A model generated the notes under the pieces. That model was not told the origin of the DNA and searched no databases. It saw only the letters and a program-made list of their open reading frames with translations. Position numbers and translations under genes: made by a program. 64,000 nucleotides of DNA from Scleroderma bovista. Taxonomy: Eukaryota; Basidiomycota; Agaricomycetes; Boletales; Sclerodermataceae. How positions within the stretch are numbered: position 1 is the stretch's first letter; the number at the start of each line of letters is the position of its first letter. The stretch covers positions 44,950 through 108,949 of the forward strand of contig JAYMGJ010000237.1 of assembly GCA_037178675.1 (NCBI GenBank), in the 5' to 3' direction. Positions 1 to 11,020 of the stretch are shown here, piece after piece.

Positions 1-485
1 ACACCCACGTGGATGGCGACGACCATGACGGTGAGGACGATGCGACAAGGACAAGGGTGACAAGGACAAGGACAGCGATGGCGAGTGCGAGACAATGACA
101 CCCACCACCACCACTCCACCACCAGCATCAAGGATGATGACGATGACACCCCACCCCCTGTGTCATCGACATGGCCACTGATGACAATGACAACGACATC
201 CCCACCACCATCTTCATCGACGATGACCCCACCCTCAATGTTGTCGACATGGCCACCAACACTGACAATGATGACAGCAGTGTTGTCAACCACCAACACG
301 ATGACAATGGCCAATGACACAATCACTACCCAACTGTGTCGACAATGACCATCACCAGTGTCAACAACGCAAGACACTGGCCACCACCACACTGGCCCAC
401 CAATGCGACAACAGTGATGACACTGACCCACTACCATCCACCACCTGTGTTGATGATCCCACAATGACAGCGGTGGTGGTGGTGG
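1..485. repeat. Low-complexity trinucleotide-rich tract
   Basis: The plus strand is built from degenerate ACC, GAC and ATG triplets, so conceptual translation gives only D/H/T/P-rich nonsense on both strands. The composition matches the tracts at 41615-42450 and 52600-53815. I see no gene in it. It begins at the window edge, so its left limit is unknown. Confidence 0.75.
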
Positions 486-638
486 AATTTATTTACTATA
501 GTATTTAGTCTATGTCATACCTTGATACAATAAAAAATGTTTGCTTTAATGGCACTTCAGTCAACCCCCTTTGGGGACCTATTAGGTCATATTCTTCTAC
601 AGATGTATCCACCTAATAGGTCTTGTTTTATGGATATT

Positions 639-1891
639 TGTCAAAACCGGTTCTCCTCAGCGATCTTACTAGGAGGTCCAGAGGTGCAGGGAACTAATGA
701 GGAGGTAAGTCCAGACACTAGTAGGTGCTAGTTAGTGCGGAGAGTCAAGTCCGGGTCAAATGAACAAAGTCCGGGCACTAGAGAAGCACAGGGAGTAAGT
801 CCGGGTTTTTGCGGAGTAAGTCCGGACCGCGGGAAAATGGTCCGGAGTTGAGCACAGCTTGTCTGGAGTGAAGGACATCCCAGAGGTGGGATAAGTCCTG
901 AGAGGTCTAGCGTCGAGTCTGGGACAGAGGTGGCTTTTGCCCTCGTGCAAGTAGGAGACTTGCTAGGATTGGACATAGGACCAAGGGGACGAGATAGGAC
1001 GGAGGCCGGAGTTGGCCGGAGTTCAGGAGAACAAGATGGGATTTAGGAGAGCATGGTGGGTAGTACAGAGTGGGGAGTATCTTAGTCGAGATTTGATCTA
1101 AGGAAACTACTAGGCCGGAGTATAGTAGTTTATATAGTAAATGAGAACTAGGGTGAGTATATACGGTGACAAGTAAACACCTTAGTTGGGACAAGGGACA
1201 GAGCAGAAACGGACAGGAAAATAAAGCAGGTACAGGAAAATAAAGCAGGGACAGGAAAATAAACCAGAGCAGAAGCAGACACGGGGAACTAGAGTTACAG
1301 GGACGACGGAGGAAAAGCAGGGACAAGGGAACTAGGTCGGAAGAGGACAGGTAAGGGTCAGAGGTGGACTTAACTAATGTTAAGTCCGGAGCGATGTCCA
1401 GGACCGGAGGAAGTGGGACCGGAGGAAGTGGGAGAGCGGAGGAAGTGCATGACTGGAGGAAGTGCAAGAGCGGAGGGAGTGCACAGGTGGAGGAAGGGCG
1501 GAGTAGCTGGAGGAAGGTCCGGAGTTGGACATGGAAATGTCCTAAGCCTTTGGTGGACCTGACAGAGGAAGTGGAGCAGGAGCAGGAGCAGAACTGAGCC
1601 GGAGTTGGGCTACGTCGCAGACAAGGCTAAGGGAGTGGCCGGACTGAAACCGGAGTAGCGACTAGTGGTAGGTACAGGTCCGACACGGAGGAGTTAGACC
1701 GCGGATCTGTCTGTAAGAAGACAGGGGTTAGTCCTGAGGCAGAGATGGACGTAGTGACCGGAGTTGAGCTGGAGTGCAGCTATAGGGCTGGAGATGGCCG
1801 GACTAGATCCGGAGTTGCATCTATGCCTAAGGAGAGGTCAGGCGGGCCATGGTTAGACCGGAGTTGCGACTGGAAAAGTATGGATATGACA
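639..1891 (-). mobile_element. Solo LTR, family A copy 1 (gypsy-type)
   Basis: The segment starts TGTCA and ends TGACA and is flanked by the perfect 5-bp duplication ATATT (634-638 and 1892-1896), so it is a complete solo LTR of 1253 bp. The sense orientation is minus, judged from the end GGTTTTGACA, which resembles the sense end of the gypsy LTR at 59149-59794. It is filled with degenerate copies of the hexamer CTCCGG (CCGGAG on this strand) and contains a TATA-like region near 1125-1165. The complete reverse copy is at 7544-8833 and a truncated copy at 24002-25179. No coding capacity is evident. Confidence 0.9.
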
Positions 1892-2116
1892 ATATTCCCC
1901 AATGCTGGGGCTTTCACCAGTACCATACATGGGGATTCTCCCAAGCCTGGCCCTTTTGCCATGCCTGGGGATTCTCCAGGGCACTATTGAACAGCAGTGG
2001 AGAAATACATTTCTCCATGACTAATATACCTATGTGACATGATGTAACAGAGTGTCTGGGGTCCAGGCACAACTTTCTCCAGCGTGAATGGACCTTTATT
2101 TGACCACTTTCTCCAG

Positions 2117-2310
2117 GATGAATAGACCTAAATATGGGTTGAATGGAAACTTTTCTCAGCATAAATACACCTAAATTGGGGTTAAATGTGGACTTTTCCC
2201 AGCATAAATACACCTAAATATGGGTTGAATGGAAACTTTTCTCAGCATAAATACACCTAAATATGGTTTAAATGGAGACTTTTCCCAGCATTAATACATC
2301 TAAAATCAAC
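2117..2310. repeat. 43-bp minisatellite, about 4.5 copies
   Basis: A unit containing CATAAATACACCTAAATATG followed by a T-rich part ending TTTTCTCAG or TTTTCCCAG is repeated about every 43 bp. Copies differ by a few substitutions. The flanking 1897-2116 shares short words (GGGGATTCTCC) with the 63-bp minisatellite at 3815-4460. I see no gene between 1897 and 2630. Confidence 0.75.
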
Positions 2311-2630
2311 AGCATGTTGAAGGCAGATATTGATGCACTGGTTATAAACAATAGTTCCTGGATGATTGCATCTGCACAAGCGAAACAATCAGATTGCACA
2401 TGAAAAATAAATAAAAAACTGACTGGTAGGTCTGAGCTGCACTGGGGGAAGATTCAATTGTCCATCTGGTCTCTAAAAAACTGGACAGATCAAGCCCAGC
2501 TCCTAGGGCACCTGCATCCGCTGAATGAGACCCAATATCCCAAACACAAGCAATCAGAAATAGAATCACAGCTTACCACTAAATAGTAGTTCCATACCAT
2601 GCAACTGCCCATGTCTCTGTAAGAGCTTAC

Positions 2631-2640
2631 TCTGATACCA
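2631..2640 (-). other. Possible tRNA-iMet 3'-end primer-binding site of an LTR remnant
   Basis: On the minus strand this reads TGGTATCAGA, the classical complement to the 3' end of initiator methionine tRNA used by many copia elements. It is preceded by a sequence ending GATATCAC, as expected for an LTR end. No LTR pair or gag could be identified around it, so this may be chance or a decayed copia remnant. Confidence 0.3.
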
Positions 2641-2872
2641 GTGATATCATCATGGTGGATATCTCTATCAACAATTTTAGCCCTCAAAATATATATGAGG
2701 GAGGGGGTCAGTAGTGGGTGGGTCCCACACCCCCCTCCTCAAATCTTGGGATACTTGCTGTTCCACAAAATGTGGAGAAATTTGAGGTCTGGTGGAAGAT
2801 AAGTTGTATTAAAGTAATGGCCTGGATAACTTTCAGAGTTTGCTGTGATGGTAGAGTCACAATAAATCACAC

Positions 2873-3022
2873 ACTGATAGAATCCTTTCCATATATCTAA
2901 TCCACTGCCAAGTCTCCCAAGCCCCTCCTCCCTCCTTCAAGGCTTGGTGAATGATAGGTTGCAATGAAGTAGAATCCTTTTCATATATCTAATCCACCAC
3001 CAAGTCTCCCCAGCCCCCCCTA
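2873..3022. repeat. Two copies of a ~48-bp direct repeat (third copy at 3553-3603)
   Basis: The motif AATCCTTTCCATATAT then CTAATCCACCACCAAGTCT occurs at about 2878-2925, 2971-3018 and 3556-3600, followed each time by a C-rich run. The second and third copies bracket the peptidase fragment at 3022-3545 exactly. I cannot assign the repeat to a known element. Confidence 0.7.
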
Positions 3023-3545
3023 GTGGTCCCATCAAGGCTGAGAGGTAGGCCAGCCTTGAGTTGGCTCTTGGCATGCTCAGTTTTGACATCCATAGGAACT
3101 GTTGACATATGAGTCCACTCCTTCAGCATGGAGTGTGCCATGTCATTGAGATTCATCAAGATCTCCAAGACCAAATAAATACCTCAAAGACCAGTACCAG
3201 AGTAGTAGAAGTAGAGAATGACATGAAACTGTTGGTGAGGTTGTTCAAGGAGATGATGTGGGAAAGACATGATGGCAGAAGAGGGACAGCACTGGGTGAC
3301 CTGTGCCAGTTGCCTATGATAGATTGCATGGATGAACATGGGGAAGTAGTTTGGTGAGCAAGAGGACCAAGAGGAACAGGATTAGGGGAGACAGGAAGAG
3401 AAGAGAAGTGCTTTCCAGCAAGCTTGGTGAGTTCATCATGGTCAATGCCACCTGTACCCATAAGTACCATTTGATCAGCAGTATAGTTGATGTTGATGTG
3501 GTTGGCAAGGTCATTGCACTTAATGGACAGGATGTTTGCTTGGGA
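3022..3545 (-). pseudogene. Mitochondrial processing peptidase beta subunit fragment
   Basis: Minus-strand frames give consecutive blocks of the beta subunit of mitochondrial processing peptidase (the matrix enzyme that removes targeting presequences). They are NYTADQMVLMGTGGIDH with KHFSSLPVSPNPVPLG, then MQSIIGNW and LSHIISLNNLTNSFMSFST, then LKEWTHMS and AKSQLKAG..LSLDGTT. These lie in family order, but the stretch between the first and second block is deleted and reading frames shift between blocks. The N-terminal zinc-binding half and the C-terminus are absent, so this is a captured fragment and not a working gene. It is bracketed by the 48-bp direct repeats. Identification rests on recognising the motifs; I am confident of the family, not of the donor gene. 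Confidence 0.82.
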
Positions 3546-3597
3546 TGTAGGCATGCTGGATCCTTTCCATATATTTAATCCACCACCAAGTCTTCTT

Positions 3598-3700
3598 AGC
3601 CCCCCCCCCCCCCACCTCCACTTTCTCATCCTTCTGTCCATCTGTGCCCCCATTCACCCCACCCTCCCCCTCTTTTGAGACCTTGTAAATAAGTGGCAAT
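3598..3700. repeat. Poly-C run and C-rich linker
   Basis: A homopolymer of about 13 cytosines at 3601-3613 is followed by a C/T-rich stretch. It follows the third 48-bp repeat. No gene is visible up to the minisatellite at 3815. Confidence 0.6.
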
Positions 3701-3814
3701 GAGGTGATAGCCTGGATAATGGTTGAAGTTTTCTAGAACACATTTAAACTGGAAATGTAAAACTACATCAAATGGTGATGGTATGGTATGGATGCTTGAT
3801 AGAATTTCCATCAG

Positions 3815-4460
3815 TAGGCATGGAGAATTTACCAGCTGGGTGGAGGAATCCCAACCAAGTGTGGGAAAATCCCATACTAATGTGGAGAATCCCCAACATA
3901 AACATGGAGATTCTCCAAGCTGGTGTGGAGAAATCCCAAACTATGTGGCAAATTCCCAATATATACATGGAAATTCTCCAAGCTGGTGTGGAGAAATCCC
4001 ATCCTTGTATGGAGAAATCCCAGTGTAGTGTGGAGAAATCTCAAGGTATGTGGTGAATTCCCAATATAGACATGGAGATTCTCCAAGCTGGTGTGGAGAA
4101 ATCCCAAGCTATGTGGCAAATTCCCAATATAGACATGGAGATTCTCCAAGCTGGTGTGGAGAAATCCCATCCTTGTATGGAGAAATCCCAGTGTAGTGTG
4201 GAGAAATCCCAAGCTATGTGGCGAATTCCCAATATAAACATGGAGATTCTGTGGAGAAATCTCAAGGTATGTGGTGAATTCCCAGTATAGATATGGAGAT
4301 TCTCCAAGCTGGTGTGGAGAATTCCCAAGCTATGTGGAGAATTCCCAATATAGACATGGAGATTCTCCAAGCAGGACTGGAGAAATCTCAAGCTGGTGAG
4401 GAGAAATCCCATCCTAATGTGGAGAACTCTCAAGCTAATGTGGCAAATCCCCACCTAAGT
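3815..4460. repeat. 63-bp minisatellite, about 10 partial copies
   Basis: The unit contains ATGGAGATTCTCCAAGCT, GTGTGGAGAAATCCCA and AATTCCCAATATAGAC. The period is 63 bp, a multiple of three, so long frames stay open on both strands and translate as 21-residue repeats (for example MEILQAGVEKSQAMW). Units are lost or truncated in places, as at 4250-4290. I treat these open frames as by-products of the period, not as genes. Confidence 0.85.
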
Positions 4461-4569
4461 GACACCGCTTATGTTACTATTTAGTAACGTTAGTACGTAC
4501 CTGTCAGTGTTACTAGTTAGTAAGGACAATCGATTCTGCAGCACTTCAGCAATTCACACAGTACTCAGC

Positions 4570-5340
4570 TGTCACTTAGGAAGACTATAGTAAACACAGT
4601 AGTTAAAGACTAGTTAAAGATAACCTATAGGATCTAATCAATAGATAAGGATGTCACGTGTGAGATATGACGACACGTCATTACCAATCGTGCGGACTTT
4701 ATTTATGGTGCGCACTCCCCTGTCTCTCATGATGACAAATCACCTTTGCTTGTCATCGCCAACAATGAGCATGCCACAATGCTCATTTCTCCACTGTTTC
4801 TTGGCACTTTTTTCATTCTTGTTTTCTTACGTGTCTAGTACATATTTACCACTGTTACTTAGGAAAACTGTAATAAAAATGGTAGTTAAAGATAACCTGT
4901 AGGATTAGACAAGGATGTCACGTGTGAGATATGTTAACGTGTCATTACCAAATGTGCAGACTTTGTTTACAGCGTGCGCTCCCCTGTCATGGCAACTCCC
5001 GCTGCTGTCTCCCACGATGACAAATCCTCTTTGCTCGTCGTCGCTGACGATGAGCACACTACAACATTCATTTCTTCACCATTTCTTGGCGCTTTTTTTC
5101 CGTTCTTGTTTTCTTATGTGTCTAGTACATATTCCCTGTTGTAATAATAATAATAATAATAATAATAACATTGGTGTTCTGTGGTATTATCAGTTGGTGA
5201 CTGGTGACTTCTGCTGCTGATAAATCATCTTTGTTTGTCATTGCCAATGATTAGCACACAGAACAGACATTTCTTCACTATTTCTTGGTGCTTTTCATTG
5301 TTCTTGTTTTATCACCCATATAATACATATTTCTTCTTAT
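4570..5340. repeat. 264-bp tandem duplication with a third partial copy
   Basis: The words GGATGTCACGTGTGAGATATG and TGACAAATC..TTTGCT recur 264 bp apart (4649 and 4913). A third, diverged partial copy covers about 5213-5340. Each copy ends near the sequence TGTCTAGTACATATT. No coding frame is shared between copies. The unit may be a decayed terminal repeat, but I could not identify its parent element. Confidence 0.75.
5142..5168. repeat. (TAA)n microsatellite
   Basis: Nine tandem TAA triplets inside the second unit of the 264-bp tandem duplication. Confidence 0.9.
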
Positions 5341-5739
5341 ATTATTAGTTAACAAAAGGTATAGTAACCTGGCAATGATAAGGCTGACACCACCAAAGAA
5401 GCAGGCAGCAAAGTATCTGCTTACAAGGAGTGGGGTCAATACAAACAGTCACAAGAGGACCATCAGACAATGTCACATCATCTGAAGAGGATTCAAACCC
5501 ATTGAGAATCATACCAATGGCACCATCTTGATCTTGCACTCAGGTAGCGGTTCTGGGGCCTGCTTTGACTTGGCATAAAAGCTCCGGGATTTTGCACGGA
5601 TGGCCTCCACATAGCAGAGCACAGTTTAAGGACGCTTCCGGAGGTCTGTGAGCACCTCATGGATGCAGGGTCACTTTGAAGGCTGTGTTGTCTCGGGTTG
5701 TGCACAAATGACAACTTATGAGCTTTAGTCCTGAAGGAG

Positions 5740-6910
5740 GAGGGGGGGACTATGGAACAAACACACCATGTCATGCTGGCACCATAGCTGCCAATTAGGG
5801 CTTGTGCCCTTCAGTCCTTGAGGGAGGGGGGAGGCCACAGTGGGACAGACACCCCATGTCAAGAAACAGACACTGCTGTTGGGGCTCGCGCCTTCAGTCC
5901 TTGGATGGGGGGGGGGCTACAGCAGGGCTATCGCACTGGCGCCATAGCATGTTTGTGGCTGCATAATGGGCTGCCACAAAACAGACACTGCCGATTGGGG
6001 CTTGCACCCTTTGGTCCTCCAAAAAGGGGGAGGGGGGCTACAGTGGGACAGATGCCCCATGTCGCAAAACAGACACTGCCATTCGGGCTTGCGCCTTCAG
6101 TCCTTGGATGGGGGGGCTACAGCGGGGCTGTCGCACTGGTGCCATAGCATGTTTGTGACTGCATCATGGGCTGCCACAAAACAGACACTGCTGATTGGGG
6201 CTTGTGCCATTTGGTCCTCCAAGGAGGGGGAGGGGGGCTACAGTGGGACAGACACCCCATGTTGCAAAACTGACGCTGCCATTTGGGCTTGCGCCTTCAG
6301 TCCTTTGGGGGGGGGGGCTGCATTGGGTCAAATGCCCCATGTCACGATGGTGCCATGCATACAGAAGGGAGGAGGGGGGCTATGGCAGGACAGACACCCG
6401 ATGCCCATGTCGCGAAATAGGCGCTGCCATTCGGGCTTGCACCTTCAGTCCTTGGAGGGGGCTACAATAGGACAGTGCCCCATGTCCCATGCGTACAGAA
6501 GGGGGGGAGGGGGGCTACAGCAGGACAGACGCTGCCATTGGGGCTTGCACCTTCAATCCTTGGAGGGGGGCTACAGCGGGTGGCATTGGCGCCATAGCAT
6601 GCCTGTGACTGTAGGTTGCTGCGAAACAGACGCTGCCAATTGGGGCTTGCGTCTTTAGTCCTTGAAGGGAGGCACTACAGCGGGACAGACGCCCCATGTT
6701 GTGCTGGCACCATGCATGCTTGTAGCCATGGAATGAATTGGACTGCCGCGAGACAGACGTCCCATGGTTGCGCTGGCGCGATGTGCTTGACCGTAGAATG
6801 GGCCAGGTTGCTGCGACAGATGCCACATGTTGCGCTGGCATTGACAATGCGCTTGTGGCCGTAGAATAGGTCGGGTTGCCGTGAGACAGAGCCACCAATT
6901 GGGGCCTGTC
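5740..6910. repeat. G-rich tandem array, 200-bp higher-order period
   Basis: Blocks carrying GGGGGGCTACAG.GGGACAGA, CCCCATGT, CAGACACTGC and GCCTTCAGTCCTTGG repeat across this stretch. Two blocks at 6031 and 6231 are exactly 200 bp apart, and smaller units of about 85-115 bp are nested within. Plus-strand G runs of 6-10 recur in every unit. Long frames here are period artefacts. The adjoining 5345-5740 holds diverged units and no recognisable gene. Confidence 0.8.
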
Positions 6911-7538
6911 TTTCGGTGGACTATGAAGATCATCCAGCTTTGGTGTGATTTAAGGGATAATGATGGCAACGGGTCTAACAACATTTGAGTTAAAGATAAC
7001 AAATGATGGGTAATTTTATTCATACTGTAGTTCGATTTAAAAAGTGTTGATTTTGAGATGGTGTATGACAAGGAGGAGAATGGCGTACCTGGCTACATGA
7101 GACAGATAGCGGAAGAGGTTGTGATCCTGTGGCTTCAGTTTGTGTATATCTTGCGGGTGTACTCCCAGAAGATGAATGCAAGCTCACGGAAATTCGTAGA
7201 CAGCATGATAAACTATCAAACCTGTCAGGAAAGTGTCAGTGGTAGCCCACGCATGATTAGAGTAGCACTTATCTTGCATGAACTTGAATGCCAGGATGAG
7301 TGAAGCCAAGAATGCTCGAGGTCATATTGGCTGCTTGATCTTCGGTCGTGGTCGGCGGGCAGTCTGCAACAACGTGGAGTCAGTGCAAGGAAGAGAACAG
7401 CCACATCCAGTGGCTATGCTGCACAACAATGGGATGCCAGCATGCCAGCCACTTGATATGCAGCGTCGCAGATTTAGTAGTCTCCTGTAGGCAACCCTCA
7501 AAATTTGAAGGAAGATAGTCGTTCCTCAGATTTAGTGA
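6911..7538. other. No recognisable gene
   Basis: Only short frames are present, including an 81-codon plus frame at 7058-7303 and a 70-codon frame at 7278-7490. Neither resembles a family I know. The stretch separates the G-rich array from the solo LTR. Confidence 0.5.
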
Positions 7539-7543
7539 ATTTC

Positions 7544-8833
7544 TGTCATATCCATACTTTTCCAGTTGCAACTCCGGTCTAACCATGGCCTGCCTGACCT
7601 CTCCTTAGGCATAGATGCAACTCCGGATCTAGTCCGGCCATCTCCAGCCCTATAGCTGCACTCCAGCTCAACTCCGGTCACTATGTCCATCTCTGCCTCA
7701 GGACTAACCCCTGTCTTCTTACAGACAGATCCGCAGTCTAACTCCTCTGTGTCGGACCTGTACCTACCACTAGTCGCTACTCCGGTTTCAGTCTGGCCAC
7801 TCCCTTAGCCTTGTCTGTGACGTAGCCCAACTCCGGCTGGTACATCCAACTCCGGCTCAGTTCTGCTCCTGCTCCTGCTCCACTTCCTCTGTCAGGTCCA
7901 CCAAAGGCTTAGGACATTTCCATGTCCAACTCCGGACCTTCCTCCGGCTACTCCGCCCTTCCTCCACCTGTGCACTCCCTCCGCTCGTGCACTCCCTCCG
8001 CTCTTGCACTTCCTCTGGTCGTGCACTTCCTCCAGTCCCACTTCCTCCGGTCCCACTTCCTCCGGTCCTGGACATCGCTCCGGACTTAACATTAGTTAAG
8101 TCCACCTCTGACCCTTACCTGTCCTCTTCCGACCTAGTTCCCTTGTCCCTGCTTTTCCTCTGTCGTCCCTGTAACTCTAGTTCCCCGTGTCTGCTTCTGC
8201 TCCGGTTTATTTTCCTGTCCCTGCTTTATTTTCTTGTACCTGGTTTATTTTCCTGTCTGCTTCTGCTCCATCCCTTGTCTCGACATTAAGGTGTTTACTT
8301 GTCACCGTATATACTCACCTTAGTTTCATTACTATATAAACTACCGTACTCCGGCCTAGTAGTCCTTAGATCAAATCTTGACTAAGATACTCCCCACTCT
8401 GTACTACCCATTATGCTCTCCTAATCCATCTGTTCATCTGAACTCCTGAACTCCGGCCAACTCCGGCCTCCATCCTATCTCGTCCCCTTGGTCCTATGTC
8501 CGATCCTAGCAAGTCTCCTACTTGCACGAGGGCAAAAGCCACCTCTGTCCCAGACTCAATGCTAGACCTCTCAGGACTTATCCCACCTCTGGGATGTCCT
8601 TCGCTCCGGACAAGCTGCACTCAACTCCGGACCACTTTCCCACGGTCCGGACTTACTCCGCAAAAACCCGGACTTACTCCCTGTGCTTCTCTAGTGCCCG
8701 GACTTCATTCGTTTGACCCGGACTTGACTCTCCACACTAACTAGCACCTACTAGTGTCTGGACTTACCTCCTCATTAGTTCCCTGCACCTCTGGACCTCC
8801 TAGTAAGATCGTTGAGGAGAACCGGTCTTGACA
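7544..8833 (+). mobile_element. Solo LTR, family A copy 2 (gypsy-type)
   Basis: It starts TGTCATATCC, ends GGTCTTGACA, and carries the 5-bp duplication ATTTC at 7539-7543 and 8834-8838. It is inverted relative to copy 1 and 1290 bp long. The sense strand has at least 17 CTCCGG hexamers upstream and downstream of a TATA-like ACTATATAAAC (8331-8341), which is the expected U3 promoter position. A CTCCCTCCGCTC-type tandem lies near 7970-8060. Confidence 0.92.
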
Positions 8834-8908
8834 ATTTCATAGGTTTATATTATATTAAATGCAAGATGAAACTATTGGAAGAAAAAAAAGAGGGGAGTGG
8901 AGTGGACG

Positions 8909-10883
8909 TTAAGCATCACTCTCCGACTCTGTGCTGTCTCCATCGTCTGCTTGGTCTCCATTCTTGGTGCCATTAGCCCCATCTACATCACTACTCCCTG
9001 CTAAAATGTCCTGACTCTTTACTGCTGCTACCTTGAGCTTCCTGGAGGACTTCCTGACCACCAATGCGAGAGGGATTTCGCACTGGGAGGATATTGTCTG
9101 GCCAACCAACCAGGGCCACCCCATGACACTCAACAATGTCACGCTCATAGTTCTCGTAGTTCATCCGCTTGCTCCTGTTCTTGTTCTTATGCTTGTATTT
9201 ATCACAAAGGATGATGGCTGTTGGTTGTACTAATGAATAGACGAGTAGCAAAGGAAGGAGTTAAGCTGTCAAGTCCGGGTCTACTCCGGTAGGGGGTCCA
9301 GTCAAGTCCGGACGAGCGCGGACGAAGGGGGAGAGCAGAGGGCTGGACAAGAGATTAGTCCGGCCGGAGTTGGTGACCGCTTGGATTCAACGACTAAGGA
9401 TAACGAGCGTTGATCCCTTGTGTAGGTTCCGGTCAAGAAGGGGAGACGGAGACAGAGACGGAGACGGGCAAGATCAGGAGTAGAGACTATGGTTGATTTC
9501 AGACTGAGGAGTACAGGATAAACTACAGAGTACTTATACTAAGTAAGAACTAGGGTCGAGTATATACGGTGACAAGTAAACAGCCTAAAAGGTGGACAAG
9601 GGACAACCAGAGAAAGTACTAGGTCAGGTCCGATGAAAATAAAGTCAGGTCCAGGTAAAATAAATCAGGTCCGGTGAAAATGCTACAAGGTATAGGATAT
9701 ATCGAGTTCACGGAGAACTCACGTCAAGACAGGGTAAACGGCGAAGTGTGGTAACGAGCGAATGGAGCATAGACCAAGGGTCATGCTTAACGGAAGGTTA
9801 TCTGCGCGACCGTTGACCGGAGTAACTGAGAACGACCGGAGTTGAGCTGTAGGCCTGCGATGTGACCGGAGTAACCGGATATGGTCCGGAGTTGGACATG
9901 GTCGTAACATAAGCTTACCAAGCCCTTGTATAATGGACCAGCATTCACTAACAAGCTTATTGAGGCCATGCAAAGGTTCTCACGTTAAGGTGGCACAAGA
10001 ATCTACAGTCAGTGTATCATCACATTAGGTTCAGCATGTTAAAAAAATAAAAAGATAATACCAAGCCCAGAGACCACAAAAGCTTCAAGCTTGAGTGCCA
10101 TACGGCACGGCTCGAGGTCAAGGACAGTGCCTGCAAACTTCTCCGCTTTCTCTGTGAAAAATAATTTGGGACCGCTGAGATCTTCCACCCCTCCTCTAAC
10201 AGCAATGTAAAATACTTCGGCACCTAGGCAGGAGCATAGCGAGGTCCACTACATATTGTTAGAAGTATGCCTAGGGAATTGATTAAAAACATACCTCCTG
10301 GTCCATAGCATCAAAAGATGCTTGCATGTCATGTTGAATGCGCTTTGGATTGTCACGAATAATCTGCTACTTCTTGGCATGCAGCTGCAGGACATGGTCT
10401 TGGTATCCTGTCTTTTGAGCAGGAGTGAGTTTCGAGTAATGAGACAAAAGTGACCCCTTGTGTGCATCAATAAACTCTGGTAACCTCCAACGTTCACCTT
10501 TCGAGAGGTCTTGTACAATCTAGTTAGTGGTGAACTAGTGAGCCCAGTAGAAAAGACGTACTTTCATTAATATCATTCAACCGCTGGTGAACAAATGCGT
10601 TCCAAGTGTTAGGGCGACAGGATTTCTTTCCGGCACTCCCGCCAAAATACAGCTGGCGACAGACCCATCGTGCTGACCTAGCAAAGTCAAGAATAGTATG
10701 AACAAAGGAAGAAAACATACTGGCCATGTTTTTTTGATATTGTGAGCACCTCCTGCATGTAGGCTATACGTGCATTGTGATGGCATCCGTGAGCGCCCTG
10801 GACTTTTCACGTCGAGCTATCTTCTGCGACATGGTAAGTTTTGGGTGTGCTGTTGGGACTTTGGTTGTCTTCGTGTGGGCCAT
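8909..10883 (-). pseudogene. Multi-exon gene of a basidiomycete family of unknown function, decayed
   Basis: Minus-strand exons can be followed from MAHTKTTKVPTAHPKLTMSQ (start 10883) through RPNTWNAFVHQRLNDIN, then GERWRLPEFIDAHKG with SHYSKLTPAQKTGYQ and IIRDNPKRIQHDMQ, then GAEVFYIAVRGGVEDL with EPCRMALKLEAFVVS, and finally MNYENYERDIVECHG with ALVGWP and an acidic tail ending near 8909. Introns of 43-60 bp with GTATGT or GTACGT donors and TAG/CAG acceptors join them. I recognise the order as a widespread Agaricomycete family with an HMG-like N-terminal region, function unknown. Lesions: a short insertion after ITMH, an in-frame TAG within HAKK.QIIRD, and a TGA before PLHGLNKL. The fifth intron contains the solo LTR 9267-9909. 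Family call fairly sure; function unknown. Confidence 0.68.
9267..9909 (-). mobile_element. Solo LTR, family B copy 1, inside an intron
   Basis: It starts TGTCAAGTCC and ends CGTAACA, with perfect 5-bp duplication TAAGC at 9262-9266 and 9910-9914. The sense orientation is minus. It shares the TTTACTTGTCACC..TATATACTC promoter segment and CTCCGG words with family A but is half its length (643 bp). It sits four bases inside the donor of an intron of the surrounding pseudogene. The inverted sister copy is at 48721-49359. Confidence 0.92.
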
Positions 10884-11020
10884 CGGTAAAATGTGCACAA
10901 GCACCGTTGTAAGAAGGACAGAAAAAATTTGAAGGACCAACCTTGGTATTTGAATGAGGCATGATCCCAACCCTTAACAACAAAAATTAGCGAACCGGGT
11001 AGTCCGTGGCACATATGGTG

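Noticed and set aside
1..485. Histidine/aspartate-rich proteins in the low-complexity tracts
   Set aside because: Frames on all strands are equally open because of triplet composition; no start context, introns or homology.
907..1467. 186-codon minus-strand frame in the solo LTR
   Set aside because: It lies wholly inside an LTR, is leucine/serine/proline-rich from CTCC repeats, and is not conserved in the sister LTR copies.
2342..2687. Small membrane-like proteins on the minus strand
   Set aside because: Too short, no homology, and next to a putative LTR remnant.
3815..4460. CRISPR-like array
   Set aside because: Units are contiguous 63-bp tandem repeats without unique spacers; the genome is eukaryotic.
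5966..6658. 230-codon frame in the G-rich array
   Set aside because: It is a by-product of the tandem repeat and changes register with each unit.
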